In this document: positions 1 to 8,312 of the stretch, piece by piece | Layout of the letters: each line of letters starts with the position of its first letter | How positions within the stretch are numbered: the stretch's first letter is position 1 | DNA from: Deltaproteobacteria bacterium | GTDB lineage: Bacteria; Desulfobacterota; GWC2-55-46; S146-70 | Reading direction: 5' to 3' | DNA: 14,553 nucleotides | NCBI GenBank assembly: GCA_015492395.1 | Contig: WGFD01000119.1 | Location: forward strand, 1-14,553 | Translations under genes and position numbers: made by a program | Notes under the pieces: model-generated | Database searches by the model: none | The model's input: the letters and a program-made list of their open reading frames with translations, nothing else | What the model was told of the DNA's origin: nothing

Positions 1-248
1 GATTGCGCCAACCCCAGGGATAAAACAGGCTGGAAGTTGACATAATGTTGATCTGCTGTCAATGAACAGGCTTTCCCGGCCGGCTATACAGAGGATTGCA
101 GGATTTAGGTACAATATAAAAGGGGCGCCACGCGATTTGACCTTTACATCCCCGTATCGTGGATTTCAGCAAGAAAGGGGGGCTCCACAACCACAGTAAC
201 GCAAACTTCCCCCTGCACATGGATTGAAATTATAAAAGACCCTACACG

Positions 249-1199
249 CTATCCTTGCTGTTCCATCTCCTTCTGCTTCTCGTACAGCGCCGTATACTCA
301 TTCTCCAGAGTCTCGAGATTTTGCTGAAGTCTCTCATAGGACTCGCTCTTTTCCTTCAGCTGGCTCTCAAGCTCGGCAATAGCCTCTTTCAAGCGGTCGT
401 TCTCAAACAGTACTCTTTCGTACTTCTCGTAACTCACCGACTCCTTCACTACATGTGAAAGCCTCTCCACCTCACCCTCAATATCGTGTGTCTTCTTACC
501 AAGACGTTTATTCTCACCCTCGAGCACATTGACACATGTATTCATCTCCTTTATGTTTCGCTCGAAATCCGCAACCATCTTCTGGAGTTCATCCGACCTT
601 TCAGCCTCTGGCACCAGGATCTCAAGCTCAGCCGCTAGGTTTGCATTTATCTCCTGACTTTCGGCAAACTTGGCCTGCAGGAGGTCCAGCATGTCACGGT
701 ATCCTTCCATTTGGGTTATCTGGTTCTTCTGGCTTGATATTACTGTATTCAATTCGGCAATCTTCTTCTCAGATTCGTCCGCCATGGACTCGACCTCTTC
801 CAACGCCTTCTTCCTATCGTTCACGAGGCCCTGCATCTTCCTGAGAAATCTGCCACTGATCCCGTTGAAACCTTCATAGATCGCATCCCAGAACATAACG
901 CTATCGGCCTCCTTGCTGCCGAGCGCACCCACCGCCGAATCAATCAAGGACAACCTTGCCTCTATCATCTCCTTTTCCAGCAACTTACCGGCTTCCTTGC
1001 TGCCTTCCAGGGTTGAAAGGCGCTGTTTGCACTTGTCGGCCTCATTTTTGAGCCCACCCAACAGCCTCCCGATTCCACTGCCGAAGCCGCCTCTCTTCCT
1101 ATACCTGAGGAACATAAATAGCGTGAGCGCCACTGAAACGACAAGAAACTCGATGACAAATAGAAACAGCAGTGCGTTTACCTTGATCAACTTCTCCAC
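249..1199 (-). CDS. Membrane-anchored coiled-coil protein of unknown function
   Basis: 316 residues; I do not recognise a named family. One hydrophobic segment lies at about residues 9-31 and is followed at once by a basic patch (RYRKR). By the positive-inside rule the rest should be cytoplasmic. From about residue 120 to the end the chain is rich in E, K, L, Q and S with heptad-like spacing, so a long coiled coil is likely. No enzymatic motif is visible. The GTG start overlaps the 3' end of the upstream VWA gene by 13 nt (GTGGAGAAGTTGA). There is no clear independent ribosome site before it, which suggests translational coupling. A scaffold or partner role for the VWA protein is inference. 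Similarity to other coiled-coil proteins such as RmuC-like or chemoreceptor signalling domains would be compositional only. The gene is probably real; the function is unknown. Confidence 0.75.
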   Translation of the reverse strand: MEKLIKVNALLFLFVIEFLVVSVALTLFMFLRYRKRGGFGSGIGRLLGGLKNEADKCKQRLSTLEGSKEAGKLLEKEMIEARLSLIDSAVGALGSKEADSVMFWDAIYEGFNGISGRFLRKMQGLVNDRKKALEEVESMADESEKKIAELNTVISSQKNQITQMEGYRDMLDLLQAKFAESQEINANLAAELEILVPEAERSDELQKMVADFERNIKEMNTCVNVLEGENKRLGKKTHDIEGEVERLSHVVKESVSYEKYERVLFENDRLKEAIAELESQLKEKSESYERLQQNLETLENEYTALYEKQKEMEQQG

Positions 1200-2644
1200 C
1201 TGGTGGTTAGTCTTTTCAGGAAGACCTTCATCCGCTCACGTTTCATGCACGAAACAAGCGACGCTCCGACTACGATATTAATGAGAACAAAGACGAGCAT
1301 GACCCTTAACCATGAAACCTTTTCATCTTCGCCCCCCACCTCCGCGCCTACCTCCAACTGTTCATCCTCGCCTTCATGTGCTATGGAATCGCTGTCCGTT
1401 TCCGGTTCGTAGACCTCGAAGTCGAAGACCCTCTCTCTCTCAAAGGTCTTACCTTTGGCTCTAACTCTCAGCGCATACCTGCCGGTTTCAACTGGAACGA
1501 ATTGTCCTGAATAGACCCCTTTCTTCACCTCAACACTGTCTATATCAAGCGTCCCACCTTTCCGGTCAAAAATAACGAAGGAGATATCTGTGGTCGTCAA
1601 GACCTCCTTCCTCCTGACCACCCTCTCATCCATTTCAAGCCAGGCCTCTATATTGACCGGTTGTCCCCTTATAACATAGGAGCCCTTGAATTCACCCGCC
1701 AGCTTAAGGTCCGTGATTATGTATGCCCTGTCATTTCCCTCGCTGTACATTATCTTCCATAAGCCTTCTACAGGCTCCTTAACCGTTATCATGTCGAAAT
1801 TTGGAGATTGAAACCATGCGATGGAATCGGTCTTATCGCTGTAAGAGTAGACATTGCCACCGGGAGACTGAAGGGCGATCGTAACACCCTGGGATCCCTT
1901 GGAAGCTACGATGGTCACCTCTCTGACAGAACCGTCGATCAGAAACTTCTGGTCTTCCAGCGGCAGCATATCCGGCATCTTTATACCCTCGAATATAGAT
2001 GTGAAGGCAGACTGAAAGTCCTTATCCACAGTGGTTATGTGATGGAATCCCCCTGTAGTTTTGGCAATCCTCCTCAGAAGAACGTGATCGGACTGATCGG
2101 TGAATGCGATAGTATAGACCCTGACACCGCGGCTGCCCATATCCTTGAGAATGCCGTTTATCTTGCCCATGAACCTCTCATCCTCTTCTGGATCGCCGAC
2201 ATCCATGACCCCATCGGACATAAGCACTATGATTCCAACCCTCTCTTCGCCCCTGTCCATCATCAAAACCTTCAACCCCGTGGCCAAAGCGTCATAGAGA
2301 TTCGTATACATGCCCTTTGAGGAAATCCTGTCCACAGCCTTCAATAGAGCAGCCCCCTTATCACTCCCCCCGACCGGCGTCAGATATCTGATAGGATATC
2401 CCCTGTCACTGAAGCTTACCACCGCCGCTCTGTCCCCACTGCCGAGAAGAGATATAAGCATCTTGGCGGCGGGGATACGGAGAAAGAGGGGATCGTTCTT
2501 CTTCATACTCCCGGAACTGTCCATGACAAGAACGACGTCTATGCCAGTTCCTTCCGCCGAAAAGGACGGTCCCGGCACAAAAATAAAAGAGAGTAGAGAT
2601 ACAACTATCATGAATATATAAACCGTTCTGACCATCTCGTTCAT
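1187..2644 (-). CDS. Secreted, membrane-anchored VWA-domain protein
   Basis: About 485 residues. An N-terminal signal sequence has its hydrophobic core at residues 10-24 and a likely cleavage after SFSA (about residue 30). A von Willebrand factor A domain follows (about 35-220) with a complete metal-ion-dependent adhesion site: DxSxS at 42-46, a Thr at about 114 and an Asp at about 144 (LMSDGV). The middle region (about 230-410) looks beta-rich, perhaps Ig-like. An acidic linker precedes a single C-terminal transmembrane segment (about 446-465) and a basic cytoplasmic tail. The MIDAS domain should therefore face the periplasm and bind a protein ligand through a divalent cation. ATG at 2644 was chosen; an in-frame GTG at 2656 is possible but has no better ribosome site. 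The gene overlaps the following coiled-coil gene, so the two form one unit. The family call is firm; the ligand is unknown. Confidence 0.88.
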   Translation of the reverse strand: MNEMVRTVYIFMIVVSLLSFIFVPGPSFSAEGTGIDVVLVMDSSGSMKKNDPLFLRIPAAKMLISLLGSGDRAAVVSFSDRGYPIRYLTPVGGSDKGAALLKAVDRISSKGMYTNLYDALATGLKVLMMDRGEERVGIIVLMSDGVMDVGDPEEDERFMGKINGILKDMGSRGVRVYTIAFTDQSDHVLLRRIAKTTGGFHHITTVDKDFQSAFTSIFEGIKMPDMLPLEDQKFLIDGSVREVTIVASKGSQGVTIALQSPGGNVYSYSDKTDSIAWFQSPNFDMITVKEPVEGLWKIMYSEGNDRAYIITDLKLAGEFKGSYVIRGQPVNIEAWLEMDERVVRRKEVLTTTDISFVIFDRKGGTLDIDSVEVKKGVYSGQFVPVETGRYALRVRAKGKTFERERVFDFEVYEPETDSDSIAHEGEDEQLEVGAEVGGEDEKVSWLRVMLVFVLINIVVGASLVSCMKRERMKVFLKRLTTRWRS

Positions 2645-2656
2645 ATATCGGAACAC

Positions 2657-2972
2657 CCCACTTGAAGGTTTAGTCTACATACAACGCAATAAACATACGC
2701 GCATTAGGTGTATGGAGAGGAAAGCAGGTACACCCAGTTATGACATCTTGTATGCATGGCCGGTCAGTGGCATTTCAACTGAACCGTATATATACCCAAT
2801 CCAAGTTTTTCATGCCGTACCGTCCTTATCTCCATCTCTCCAAAACTATTTGTTATGGACATGTCCCCCTCTTCCTGCTAAAATTTTCGGCAATTACACG
2901 CTGATTTCCGAAGGCCATACCGGTAGGCATGAATTTGCATACAGCCTGGATACCAGGGAGGAAGGAGGTGCC
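2657..2972. other. Divergent intergenic region between the VWA and MEMO genes
   Basis: About 316 nt between divergently transcribed genes. It holds the plus-strand promoter at 2856-2884 and the strong ribosome site GGAGGAAGGAGG at 2958-2969, just before the MEMO start codon. On the minus strand I found no convincing -35/-10 pair for the VWA gene. A plus-strand frame is open from 2712 into the MEMO gene, but its product has no family-like sequence before residue 88. I treat it as non-coding. Confidence 0.5.
2856..2884 (+). promoter_or_regulatory. Sigma-70-type promoter for the MEMO gene
   Basis: TGGACA (2856-2861) and TAAAAT (2879-2884) are separated by exactly 17 nt. A TGC immediately before the -10 gives an extended -10 element. 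Transcription would start near 2891, leaving a leader of about 80 nt before the ATG at 2973. Its position inside the longer upstream reading frame (open from 2712) argues that the frame before 2973 is not translated. This is pattern recognition only. Confidence 0.55.
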
Positions 2973-3776
2973 ATGATCAGAAGACCTGCAGTAGCCAATC
3001 AGTTTTATCCAGGGAACAGAACCCTCCTGGAGGATACGGTGAATTCAATGGTCAACGACAATCTTCCCAAGGAAGATGTGCTTGCCATCATAGCGCCCCA
3101 TGCCGGTTACATCTATTCAGGGAAGGTTGCAGGCTCGATATACTCGGTGGTCCGGATCCCTGACAACATTATACTAATAGGCCCAAACCACACGGGTCTA
3201 GGCGAACCCGCGGCCGTCATGTCGTCGGGTGCGTGGGAGATCCCCACCGGAGTAATGGATATCAATGTTGAACTGGCCAAGATACTCCTCGAAGAGTCGG
3301 AAATCCTTATCGAAGACAGCTACGCCCACCTCCAGGAACATTCACTGGAGGTTCAACTCCCCTTTATCCACCACTTCAATCCGGAAGCGAGAATAGTCCC
3401 GATCACCGTAATGCATCTTACTTACAGCAGATGCCTGGAACTGGGGAGGTCCATAGCGGAGGCCGCCGAAAGGTACGAAGGGGAGGTGCTCATTGTGGTA
3501 AGCTCCGACATGAACCACTACGAGTCTCACGAAGTCACAAAGAGAAAGGACGAAAAGGCCATAGATAAGATTATCGCCCTCGATGCCGAGGGGTTGCTTA
3601 ATGTCACGGAAGAGGAAAATATCACCATGTGCGGTGTCATCCCCGCCGCCGTGGCGATAGTCGCCTCAAAGGAGATGGGCGGGATAGGCGCGAAACTGGT
3701 GGAGCATGTGACATCGGGAGAAACCAGTGGAGATTACATGCGCGTTGTCGGGTATGCGGGGATACTTATAAAGTAA
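2973..3776 (+). CDS. amrB: AmmeMemoRadiSam system protein B (MEMO family)
   Basis: 267 residues from this start, the usual length for the MEMO family, which is structurally related to extradiol dioxygenases. Family signatures are present in order: APHAGYIYSG (about 41-50) with His43, GPNHTG (70-75) with His73, EHSLEVQLPF (122-131), SSDMNHYE (177-184) and MCGVIPAA (219-226) with Cys220. His43, His73 and Cys220 line up with the metal-binding His/His/Cys set described for human MEMO1. The start is set by the ribosome site GGAGGAAGGAGG 3 nt upstream and by the family N-terminus IRRPAVANQFYPG. The promoter at 2856-2884 lies upstream. In many genomes this protein is encoded near an AMMECR1-type protein and a radical SAM enzyme; neither is in the window. 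The biochemical role in bacteria is unsettled. The family call is very firm. Confidence 0.95.
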   Translation: MIRRPAVANQFYPGNRTLLEDTVNSMVNDNLPKEDVLAIIAPHAGYIYSGKVAGSIYSVVRIPDNIILIGPNHTGLGEPAAVMSSGAWEIPTGVMDINVELAKILLEESEILIEDSYAHLQEHSLEVQLPFIHHFNPEARIVPITVMHLTYSRCLELGRSIAEAAERYEGEVLIVVSSDMNHYESHEVTKRKDEKAIDKIIALDAEGLLNVTEEENITMCGVIPAAVAIVASKEMGGIGAKLVEHVTSGETSGDYMRVVGYAGILIK

Positions 3777-3837
3777 TCTGATTTGAGATGCGGCATCTAT
3801 AAGAAAACAAGCTGAAATCACTTGACTACACTATCCT

Positions 3838-3842
3838 GGAGG
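3838..3842 (+). promoter_or_regulatory. Ribosome binding site that fixes the gltX start
   Basis: GGAGG lies 6 nt before a TTG at 3849, and the protein that follows begins [12 protein letters not shown], the normal N-terminus of bacterial glutamyl-tRNA synthetases. An alternative in-frame TTG at 3822 has no ribosome site and would add nine non-conserved residues. Confidence 0.75.
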
Positions 3843-3848
3843 ATTATA

Positions 3849-5264
3849 TTGGAAGTTCGCACACGTTTTGCGCCAAGTCCCACAGGCTACCTCCATATAG
3901 GCGGAGCAAGGACCGCTCTATTCAACTGGCTCTTTGCCCGCCACAACAGCGGCAAGCTCATACTGAGAATAGAAGACACAGATGTTGCCCGCTCCACTGA
4001 GGAATCCACGAAAGCCATACTGGACGGTATGGAATGGCTCGGCCTCCGGTGGGACGAAGGCCCATACTATCAAGCACAGAGGTTCGATCTTTATAGAGAA
4101 CATGCCACCCGTCTACTGGAAGAGGGAAAGGCATACAGGTGTTACTGCACACCGGAGGAACTGGAAAAGAGGCGCAATGAGGCTATAGCACAAGGGAAGA
4201 CACCAAAATATGACGGCCGCTGCAGAGGAAGTAAAGACGTACCAGCTAAACCATATGCGGTGAGATTTATCATCCCTCCAGGCAAGACACTGGTAAAGGA
4301 TATCATAAAGGGGAACGTGGTCTTTGATAATGAGGAGATAGAAGATCTTGTCATTCTGAGGAGTGATAACACACCCACATACAACCTCTGCGTAGTCGTA
4401 GATGACGCAACTATGAAGATAAGCCATGTCATCAGGGGAGACGACCATCTCAACAATACCCCGAAGCAGATATTGCTGTACGAGGCGATGTGTTATACGA
4501 TTCCGGAGTTTGCACACCTCCCTATGATCCTGGGGCATGACAGGACCAGGCTCAGCAAGCGCCACGGAGCCACCTCCGTAATGGCCTACAAGGAACTGGG
4601 CTATCTGCCGGAGGCACTCGTCAACTACCTGGCCAGACTGGGATGGTCTTACGGAGACCAGGAAATATTCACCATTCAGGAACTGATCGAGAAGTTCAGC
4701 TTCGAAAACGTCGGCAAGTCCTCCGGTATCTTCAATCCCGATAAGCTGTTGTGGTTGAATCAGCACTACATAAAGGAAACTCCGGTTGAAGAGCTTTCAA
4801 AGCTGCTTACACCCTTTTTAAAAGAGCGCGGTTTCAATATACCCGAAGAAGAAAGACTGCTGCTGATAGTAAACACCCTGAAAGAACGTTCCAAGACGCT
4901 CGTGGACATGGCAGAGGGCGGAGCCTTCTACTTCGTTGATAAGGTACGTTACGATGAAAAAGGGGTTGCAAAATTTTTCAATGCCGATATGGCCGGGGTA
5001 TTCGAGTTCCTCATGGACAATCTCGAGACGACAGAACCTTTCACGCATACAGGGATAGAAGACGTCTTTGCGAAAGCCATGGAATACTCGGGGCTCAAAC
5101 TGGGAAAGATCGCTCAGCCTGTAAGGCTGGCCCTTACCGGCGGAACCGTAAGTCCGGGCATCTTCGAGGTCATAGAGGCCCTCGGAAGAGAAAAGACTTT
5201 ATCCAGACTAAGGAGCGCGATAGACTTCATCCATAGCGCCTGTGGTTCCGCAACCCAAACTTGA
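3849..5264 (+). CDS. gltX: Glutamyl-tRNA synthetase
   Basis: 471 residues, a normal bacterial length. This cytoplasmic class I aminoacyl-tRNA synthetase attaches glutamate to tRNA(Glu) using ATP. The ATP-binding HIGH signature is HIGG at 16-19, and the KMSKS counterpart is RLSKR at 234-238 followed by HGA. A zinc-site pattern is visible as Cys98-x-Cys100 with Tyr121 and Cys125. The helical anticodon-binding region fills about 320-471. The TTG start is supported by GGAGG at 3838. The gene follows the MEMO gene by 72 nt and precedes murI by 118 nt, so two genes acting on glutamate are adjacent. Whether the enzyme is discriminating (Glu only) or also charges tRNA(Gln), which would need gatCAB, cannot be told from this window. 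No key residue is missing. Confidence 0.97.
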   Translation: MEVRTRFAPSPTGYLHIGGARTALFNWLFARHNSGKLILRIEDTDVARSTEESTKAILDGMEWLGLRWDEGPYYQAQRFDLYREHATRLLEEGKAYRCYCTPEELEKRRNEAIAQGKTPKYDGRCRGSKDVPAKPYAVRFIIPPGKTLVKDIIKGNVVFDNEEIEDLVILRSDNTPTYNLCVVVDDATMKISHVIRGDDHLNNTPKQILLYEAMCYTIPEFAHLPMILGHDRTRLSKRHGATSVMAYKELGYLPEALVNYLARLGWSYGDQEIFTIQELIEKFSFENVGKSSGIFNPDKLLWLNQHYIKETPVEELSKLLTPFLKERGFNIPEEERLLLIVNTLKERSKTLVDMAEGGAFYFVDKVRYDEKGVAKFFNADMAGVFEFLMDNLETTEPFTHTGIEDVFAKAMEYSGLKLGKIAQPVRLALTGGTVSPGIFEVIEALGREKTLSRLRSAIDFIHSACGSATQT

Positions 5265-5299
5265 CGACTTTGCAAAAAGCCCGTTTGACGTAGTCTTCC

Positions 5300-5335
5300 G
5301 CTCCCCGGCCGGCGGTCTAGCGACCGGAGCCTTTT
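5300..5335 (+). terminator. Possible terminator after gltX
   Basis: GCTCC (5300-5304) can pair with GGAGC (5326-5330), and GGTC (5314-5317) with GACC (5322-5325) around a TAGC loop. The 5' arm carries a 9-nt GC-rich bulge that has alternative pairings. The helix is followed by CTTTTACTTT. The stem is imperfect and the T-run short, so this is a weak candidate. Confidence 0.3.
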
Positions 5336-5337
5336 AC

Positions 5338-5367
5338 TTTACAGATCCTATTGCGGCTTGCTATACG
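5338..5367 (+). promoter_or_regulatory. Candidate promoter for murI
   Basis: TTTACA (5338-5343) and TATACG (5362-5367) are 18 nt apart, with TGC before the -10 giving an extended -10 element. The predicted start near 5374 would leave a leader of only about 9 nt before the murI ATG, in keeping with the absence of a clear ribosome site there. The call rests on pattern alone. Confidence 0.35.
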
Positions 5368-5382
5368 CACATCAGACCTTAA

Positions 5383-6207
5383 ATGGAGAGACCGGACCGC
5401 AACTTGAAACAAGCCATCGGAATATTCGACTCAGGTATAGGAGGATTGACGGTTCAGCGGGAGATAAAGTCGCTTCTGCCATATGAAGATACCATCTACC
5501 TGGGTGACACGGCCAGAGTACCGTACGGCACCAAATCGCAAGAGACGGTAAATCGATACTCCATGGAAGACGCCGGCTTTCTTATGAAGCGCGGTGTCAA
5601 ACTCCTGGTGGTAGCCTGCAACACCGCATCCGCCTATGCACTGGGGAATCTTCGGGACAGATTGACGGTCCCGGTGGTAGGCGTCATAGAACCCGGGGCA
5701 AGAAAGGCCGTACAGGTAACCACCAGGAAGAGGGTGGGCGTCATAGGGACTGAGGGAACGATAAAGAGCATGGCATATGTAAACACCATCAAGTCAATGG
5801 ATCCGGAGGTCTCTGTCCATACCCAGGCCTGTCCCCTCTTCGTACCTCTGGCGGAAGAGGGCTGGACGGACAACGAAGTTGCCTTTCTCTCCGCCGTCAC
5901 ATACCTGCACAATCTAAAGAGGGAGGCGGTGGACACCGTCGTGCTGGGCTGCACCCACTATCCGCTCCTGAAAGGAACGCTCCGCAAGGTGATGGGAGAG
6001 GATGTGAACCTTATAGATTCGGCCGAAGAGACGGCGCTGGAGGTTGGAAGGGTTCTCATGGAAAGGGGGCTGAAGAGGACAGAGCGCCACGGACCCGCCG
6101 AACACCTATTCTACGTAACTGACTCGCCCGACAGGTTTACCATGGTTGGAAGGAGGTTCCTCGGGGACGAACTGGGGGAAGTTGCCCAGGTCAGCTTGGA
6201 GGGGTAA
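5383..6207 (+). CDS. murI: Glutamate racemase
   Basis: 274 residues, typical length. This cofactor-independent cytoplasmic enzyme converts L-glutamate to D-glutamate for the peptidoglycan stem peptide. The signature IFDSGIGGLTV is at about 14-24, and GDTARVPYGTKS at 41-52 belongs to the substrate site. The two catalytic cysteines are Cys79 (VVACNTASA) and Cys190 (VLGCTHYPLL). ATG at 5383 gives about 10 residues before the conserved core, but no strong ribosome site precedes it; an in-frame TTG at 5404 is an alternative. The stop codon is 3 nt before the following GerMN gene, so the two are surely co-transcribed. Confidence 0.97.
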   Translation: MERPDRNLKQAIGIFDSGIGGLTVQREIKSLLPYEDTIYLGDTARVPYGTKSQETVNRYSMEDAGFLMKRGVKLLVVACNTASAYALGNLRDRLTVPVVGVIEPGARKAVQVTTRKRVGVIGTEGTIKSMAYVNTIKSMDPEVSVHTQACPLFVPLAEEGWTDNEVAFLSAVTYLHNLKREAVDTVVLGCTHYPLLKGTLRKVMGEDVNLIDSAEETALEVGRVLMERGLKRTERHGPAEHLFYVTDSPDRFTMVGRRFLGDELGEVAQVSLEG

Positions 6208-6210
6208 GTA

Positions 6211-6759
6211 ATGGCCGAGAAAAAGAAGAAATCCCCTCTCTCTACGCTCATAATCGTCGTCGCAATCACATTCATTGCAGCCGGACTGCTCTTTCTGAAG
6301 TTCGGCGACAGGATCTTCCCCCCACCACCGGAAAAGACCATCACCAGGAAGGTCTCTCTTTATTTCACCGGCGGAGAAGGCAGGAAACTGACACCGGAAA
6401 GGCGTATCATCGCAAGGGGTACGCTGGATGAAGAGGTAGAGGCTACTCTCATGGCGCTCATAGGCGGTCCAAAGGGCGACCTGACTCAACCTATTCCCAA
6501 GGGGACCAGACTATTACGGGCATACACCCGGGAAGGCATCGCCTTTATCGACCTGTCGAAAGAGGTATCCATAAACCACCCCGGGGGAAGTTCAGGAGAA
6601 CTTCAAACCATATATGCAATCGTCAATAGTATTACACTAAACTTCCCCGAGATAAAGGCCGTGCAGCTACTGATAGAGGGGGAGGTACAGGAGACCCTGG
6701 CCGGTCATATCGATATAGGCCTCCCACTTGAGGCCGATAGCGAGCTTATAAAGCAGTGA
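6211..6759 (+). CDS. Membrane-anchored GerMN-domain protein
   Basis: 182 residues. A lysine-rich N-terminus (AEKKKK) leads into one transmembrane segment at about 12-30, a proline-rich linker (PPPP at 37-40) and a GerMN domain (about 46-175). Domain features include the TLDEEVEATLMALIGGPKG segment (71-89) and the GIAFIDLSKE strand (109-118). GerMN domains occur in Bacillus GerM, in LpqB-type lipoproteins and widely in non-sporulating bacteria, often near murI. They are thought to act at the cell envelope, perhaps on peptidoglycan. The domain should be periplasmic because the basic end lies before the membrane segment. The start is supported by GGAGGGG upstream and a 3-nt gap after murI. Its stop lies only 4 nt from the stop of the convergent operon. 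The family call is good; the molecular function is unknown. Confidence 0.87.
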   Translation: MAEKKKKSPLSTLIIVVAITFIAAGLLFLKFGDRIFPPPPEKTITRKVSLYFTGGEGRKLTPERRIIARGTLDEEVEATLMALIGGPKGDLTQPIPKGTRLLRAYTREGIAFIDLSKEVSINHPGGSSGELQTIYAIVNSITLNFPEIKAVQLLIEGEVQETLAGHIDIGLPLEADSELIKQ

Positions 6760-6763
6760 AGGA

Positions 6764-8233
6764 CTAAAGCGTTCCCCCATCCTCCCATTCACAGGCCCTT
6801 CCCTTAAGGTTGAAGAGGAACTTAAGGGACTTCCGGACCTTATTTGAGAATATCTTCTTCGACATAAAGGCACCCGCCACCCTCTTGTTGATCTCACCAA
6901 GGGTCGGATATGGATGTACGGCGGAGGCGATGGTTGACAGCTTCACCCCGCCATTTAAGACCGCAACCCATTCATTGATAATCTCACCCGCACCTGGGCC
7001 CAGGATCTGCACACCCAGTGGTCTCTCCTGTTCGTTCAGTATCATCTTGACCCTGCCGACCTTTTCGTCCTCCGCGAGGCTTCTGTCGTTATCCTTAAAC
7101 TCCTCCTCCCAGACAGAGTATTGAATCGACGCCTGCCCGGCCCGCTTCTCGTTCATACCGATGCTGGCAAACTCAGGGTCTGTATATGTACACCACGGCA
7201 TGTATGTATAGTCGGTCTTTTTCGGCAGGTGAAAGATGGCATTGGCTATGATTATACCGCCTTCATACCCGGCTGCATGAGTGAACTGGTTCTCGCCGGT
7301 AACATCCCCGGCTCCGTAGACATGCTTTCGGGTAGTCCTGAGCCTCCTATCCACCTTCAATCCCTTCTTCGTATACCCGACCCCTATACCCTCCAGTCCG
7401 AGCCCATCCAGGTTAGCCACCCTCCCCATGGCAATGAGGATCGTCTCAGCCCTGAGTTCAAGCTCTCCCCCGTCTCCGGATCTGATCACAACCGCCCTCT
7501 CACCGCCAAGGTCACTAACGCTCAATACGGTGGAGTTCAGATAAAATGTAACGCCTTCCGAGCCGAGGACCTCCATCAACTGGTCGGCCATATCCTTGTC
7601 CTCCTTACTGAGGATCTGGTTGCTGCGCTGCACAACAGATACCTCCGTCCCCAGGCGTGCAAAGGACTGGCTCATCTCTACCGCTATGGGCCCGGCGCCC
7701 AAAACTATCATGGACCTCGGCAGGTCTTCCAGCGAGAAGATCTCCCTGTTGGTGATGTACGGCGTCTTATCCAGCCCCTCAATCGGGGGTATGGAGGGGG
7801 AAGAACCCGTGGCTATGACCCAGTTCTTCGCGGAAAATACACTCCCGTTCAACAACACCGAATGTTCATCAACAAATGCCGCCCTTCCAAACTCAACCCT
7901 TGCCCCCAGTTTACAGAACCTTTCAACGGAGTCGTGTTTTTCTATAATTTCTATGACCGCCCTGATCCTCCCGGCTATATCGCTGAACTTGACAGGTCCG
8001 ACCTCAGGCTGAGGTAGCCCGAACCGGCCGGCCTCCTTCATCATATGGTAGATATTGGCCGATCTTATAAGGGTCTTACTCGGGACACATCCGAAGTATA
8101 GGCAATCACCGCCGAGCGCACCCCCTTTCTCGATCAATAGCGTCTTGGCGCCCAGTTAGGCGGCTCCCGCGGTAACAGTGAGGCCGGCCGCGCCGCCGCC
8201 AAGAACTCCTATATCAAAATCGAATTTGGCCAC
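6764..8233 (-). pseudogene. FAD-dependent disulfide oxidoreductase (mercuric reductase-like), broken by an in-frame stop
   Basis: Read from a GTG at 8233 (ribosome site GAGGAGG, 5-nt spacer) the frame encodes VAKFDFDIGVLGGGAAG, the FAD-binding dinucleotide fold. It then meets TAA at 8156-8158 (codon 26) and continues to 6764, 489 codons before the final stop. The related protein at 9020-10444 and the family normally read through here, usually with Gln, so CAA to TAA is the simplest explanation. Beyond the stop all is intact: redox cysteines CLYFGC (about 44-49) then VPSK, an NAD(P)-binding GAGPIAVE segment, the second FAD motif GAGDVTG and the dimerisation domain. The C-terminal HPYPTLGE has Tyr at the catalytic-His position of lipoamide dehydrogenases, a change also known in MerA. 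Restart at the TTG at 8137 would lose the FAD fold. It is a true nonsense allele or a sequencing error. Confidence 0.85.
6800..6829. repeat. Perfect 9-bp inverted repeat at the convergent operon junction
   Basis: TCCCTTAAG (6800-6808) and CTTAAGGGA (6821-6829) form a perfect stem with a 12-nt loop. It lies inside the last codons of the minus-strand FAD oxidoreductase gene and about 40 nt beyond the GerMN stop. No T-run follows on either strand, so it is not a classical terminator. It could stabilise the 3' end of the plus-strand transcript or help stop it with Rho. Confidence 0.4.
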
Positions 8234-8260
8234 AAAAACCTCCTCAATTTTAAAGTTCAC

Positions 8261-8286
8261 GGCATGCGGGCATAGTTGCGCATACC
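8261..8286 (-). other. Intercistronic hairpin upstream of the last operon gene
   Basis: In the 79-nt gap between the VTT protein gene and the FAD oxidoreductase gene, the minus strand reads GGTATGCG, a 10-nt loop, then CGCATGCC. This is an 8-bp stem with one G-U pair, ending 27 nt before the GTG. No U-run follows, so processing, mRNA stabilisation or differential expression within the operon is more likely than termination. Confidence 0.35.
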
Positions 8287-8312
8287 CCGGATATTTGAAG
8301 ATCCTTCGCGGC

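Noticed and set aside
37..62. TTGACA and TGTCAA facing each other 14 nt apart, a possible operator or -35 box
   Set aside because: No suitable -10 lies at 16-18 nt on the plus strand, and no gene start follows on either strand within the window.
176..214. AGGGGG and CCCCCT, a possible terminator for the minus-strand VWA operon
   Set aside because: The stem is only 6 bp with a loop of about 27 nt and the following T-run on the minus strand is weak.
218..232. ATGGATTGAAATTAT, similar to the end of some CRISPR repeats
   Set aside because: It occurs once; no repeat copies or regular spacing were found nearby.
2712..2972. N-terminal extension of 87 residues on the MEMO protein
   Set aside because: The strong ribosome site and the family N-terminus both point to the ATG at 2973, and a promoter lies inside the extension.
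4113..4766. Minus-strand open frame of 217 codons opposite gltX
   Set aside because: A shadow of the well-conserved gltX frame; its product has no family features.
7121..8017. Plus-strand open frame of 298 codons opposite the last FAD oxidoreductase gene
   Set aside because: It is antisense to a gene with complete family motifs, its product is rich in Pro, Arg and His with no recognisable domain, and it has no ribosome site.
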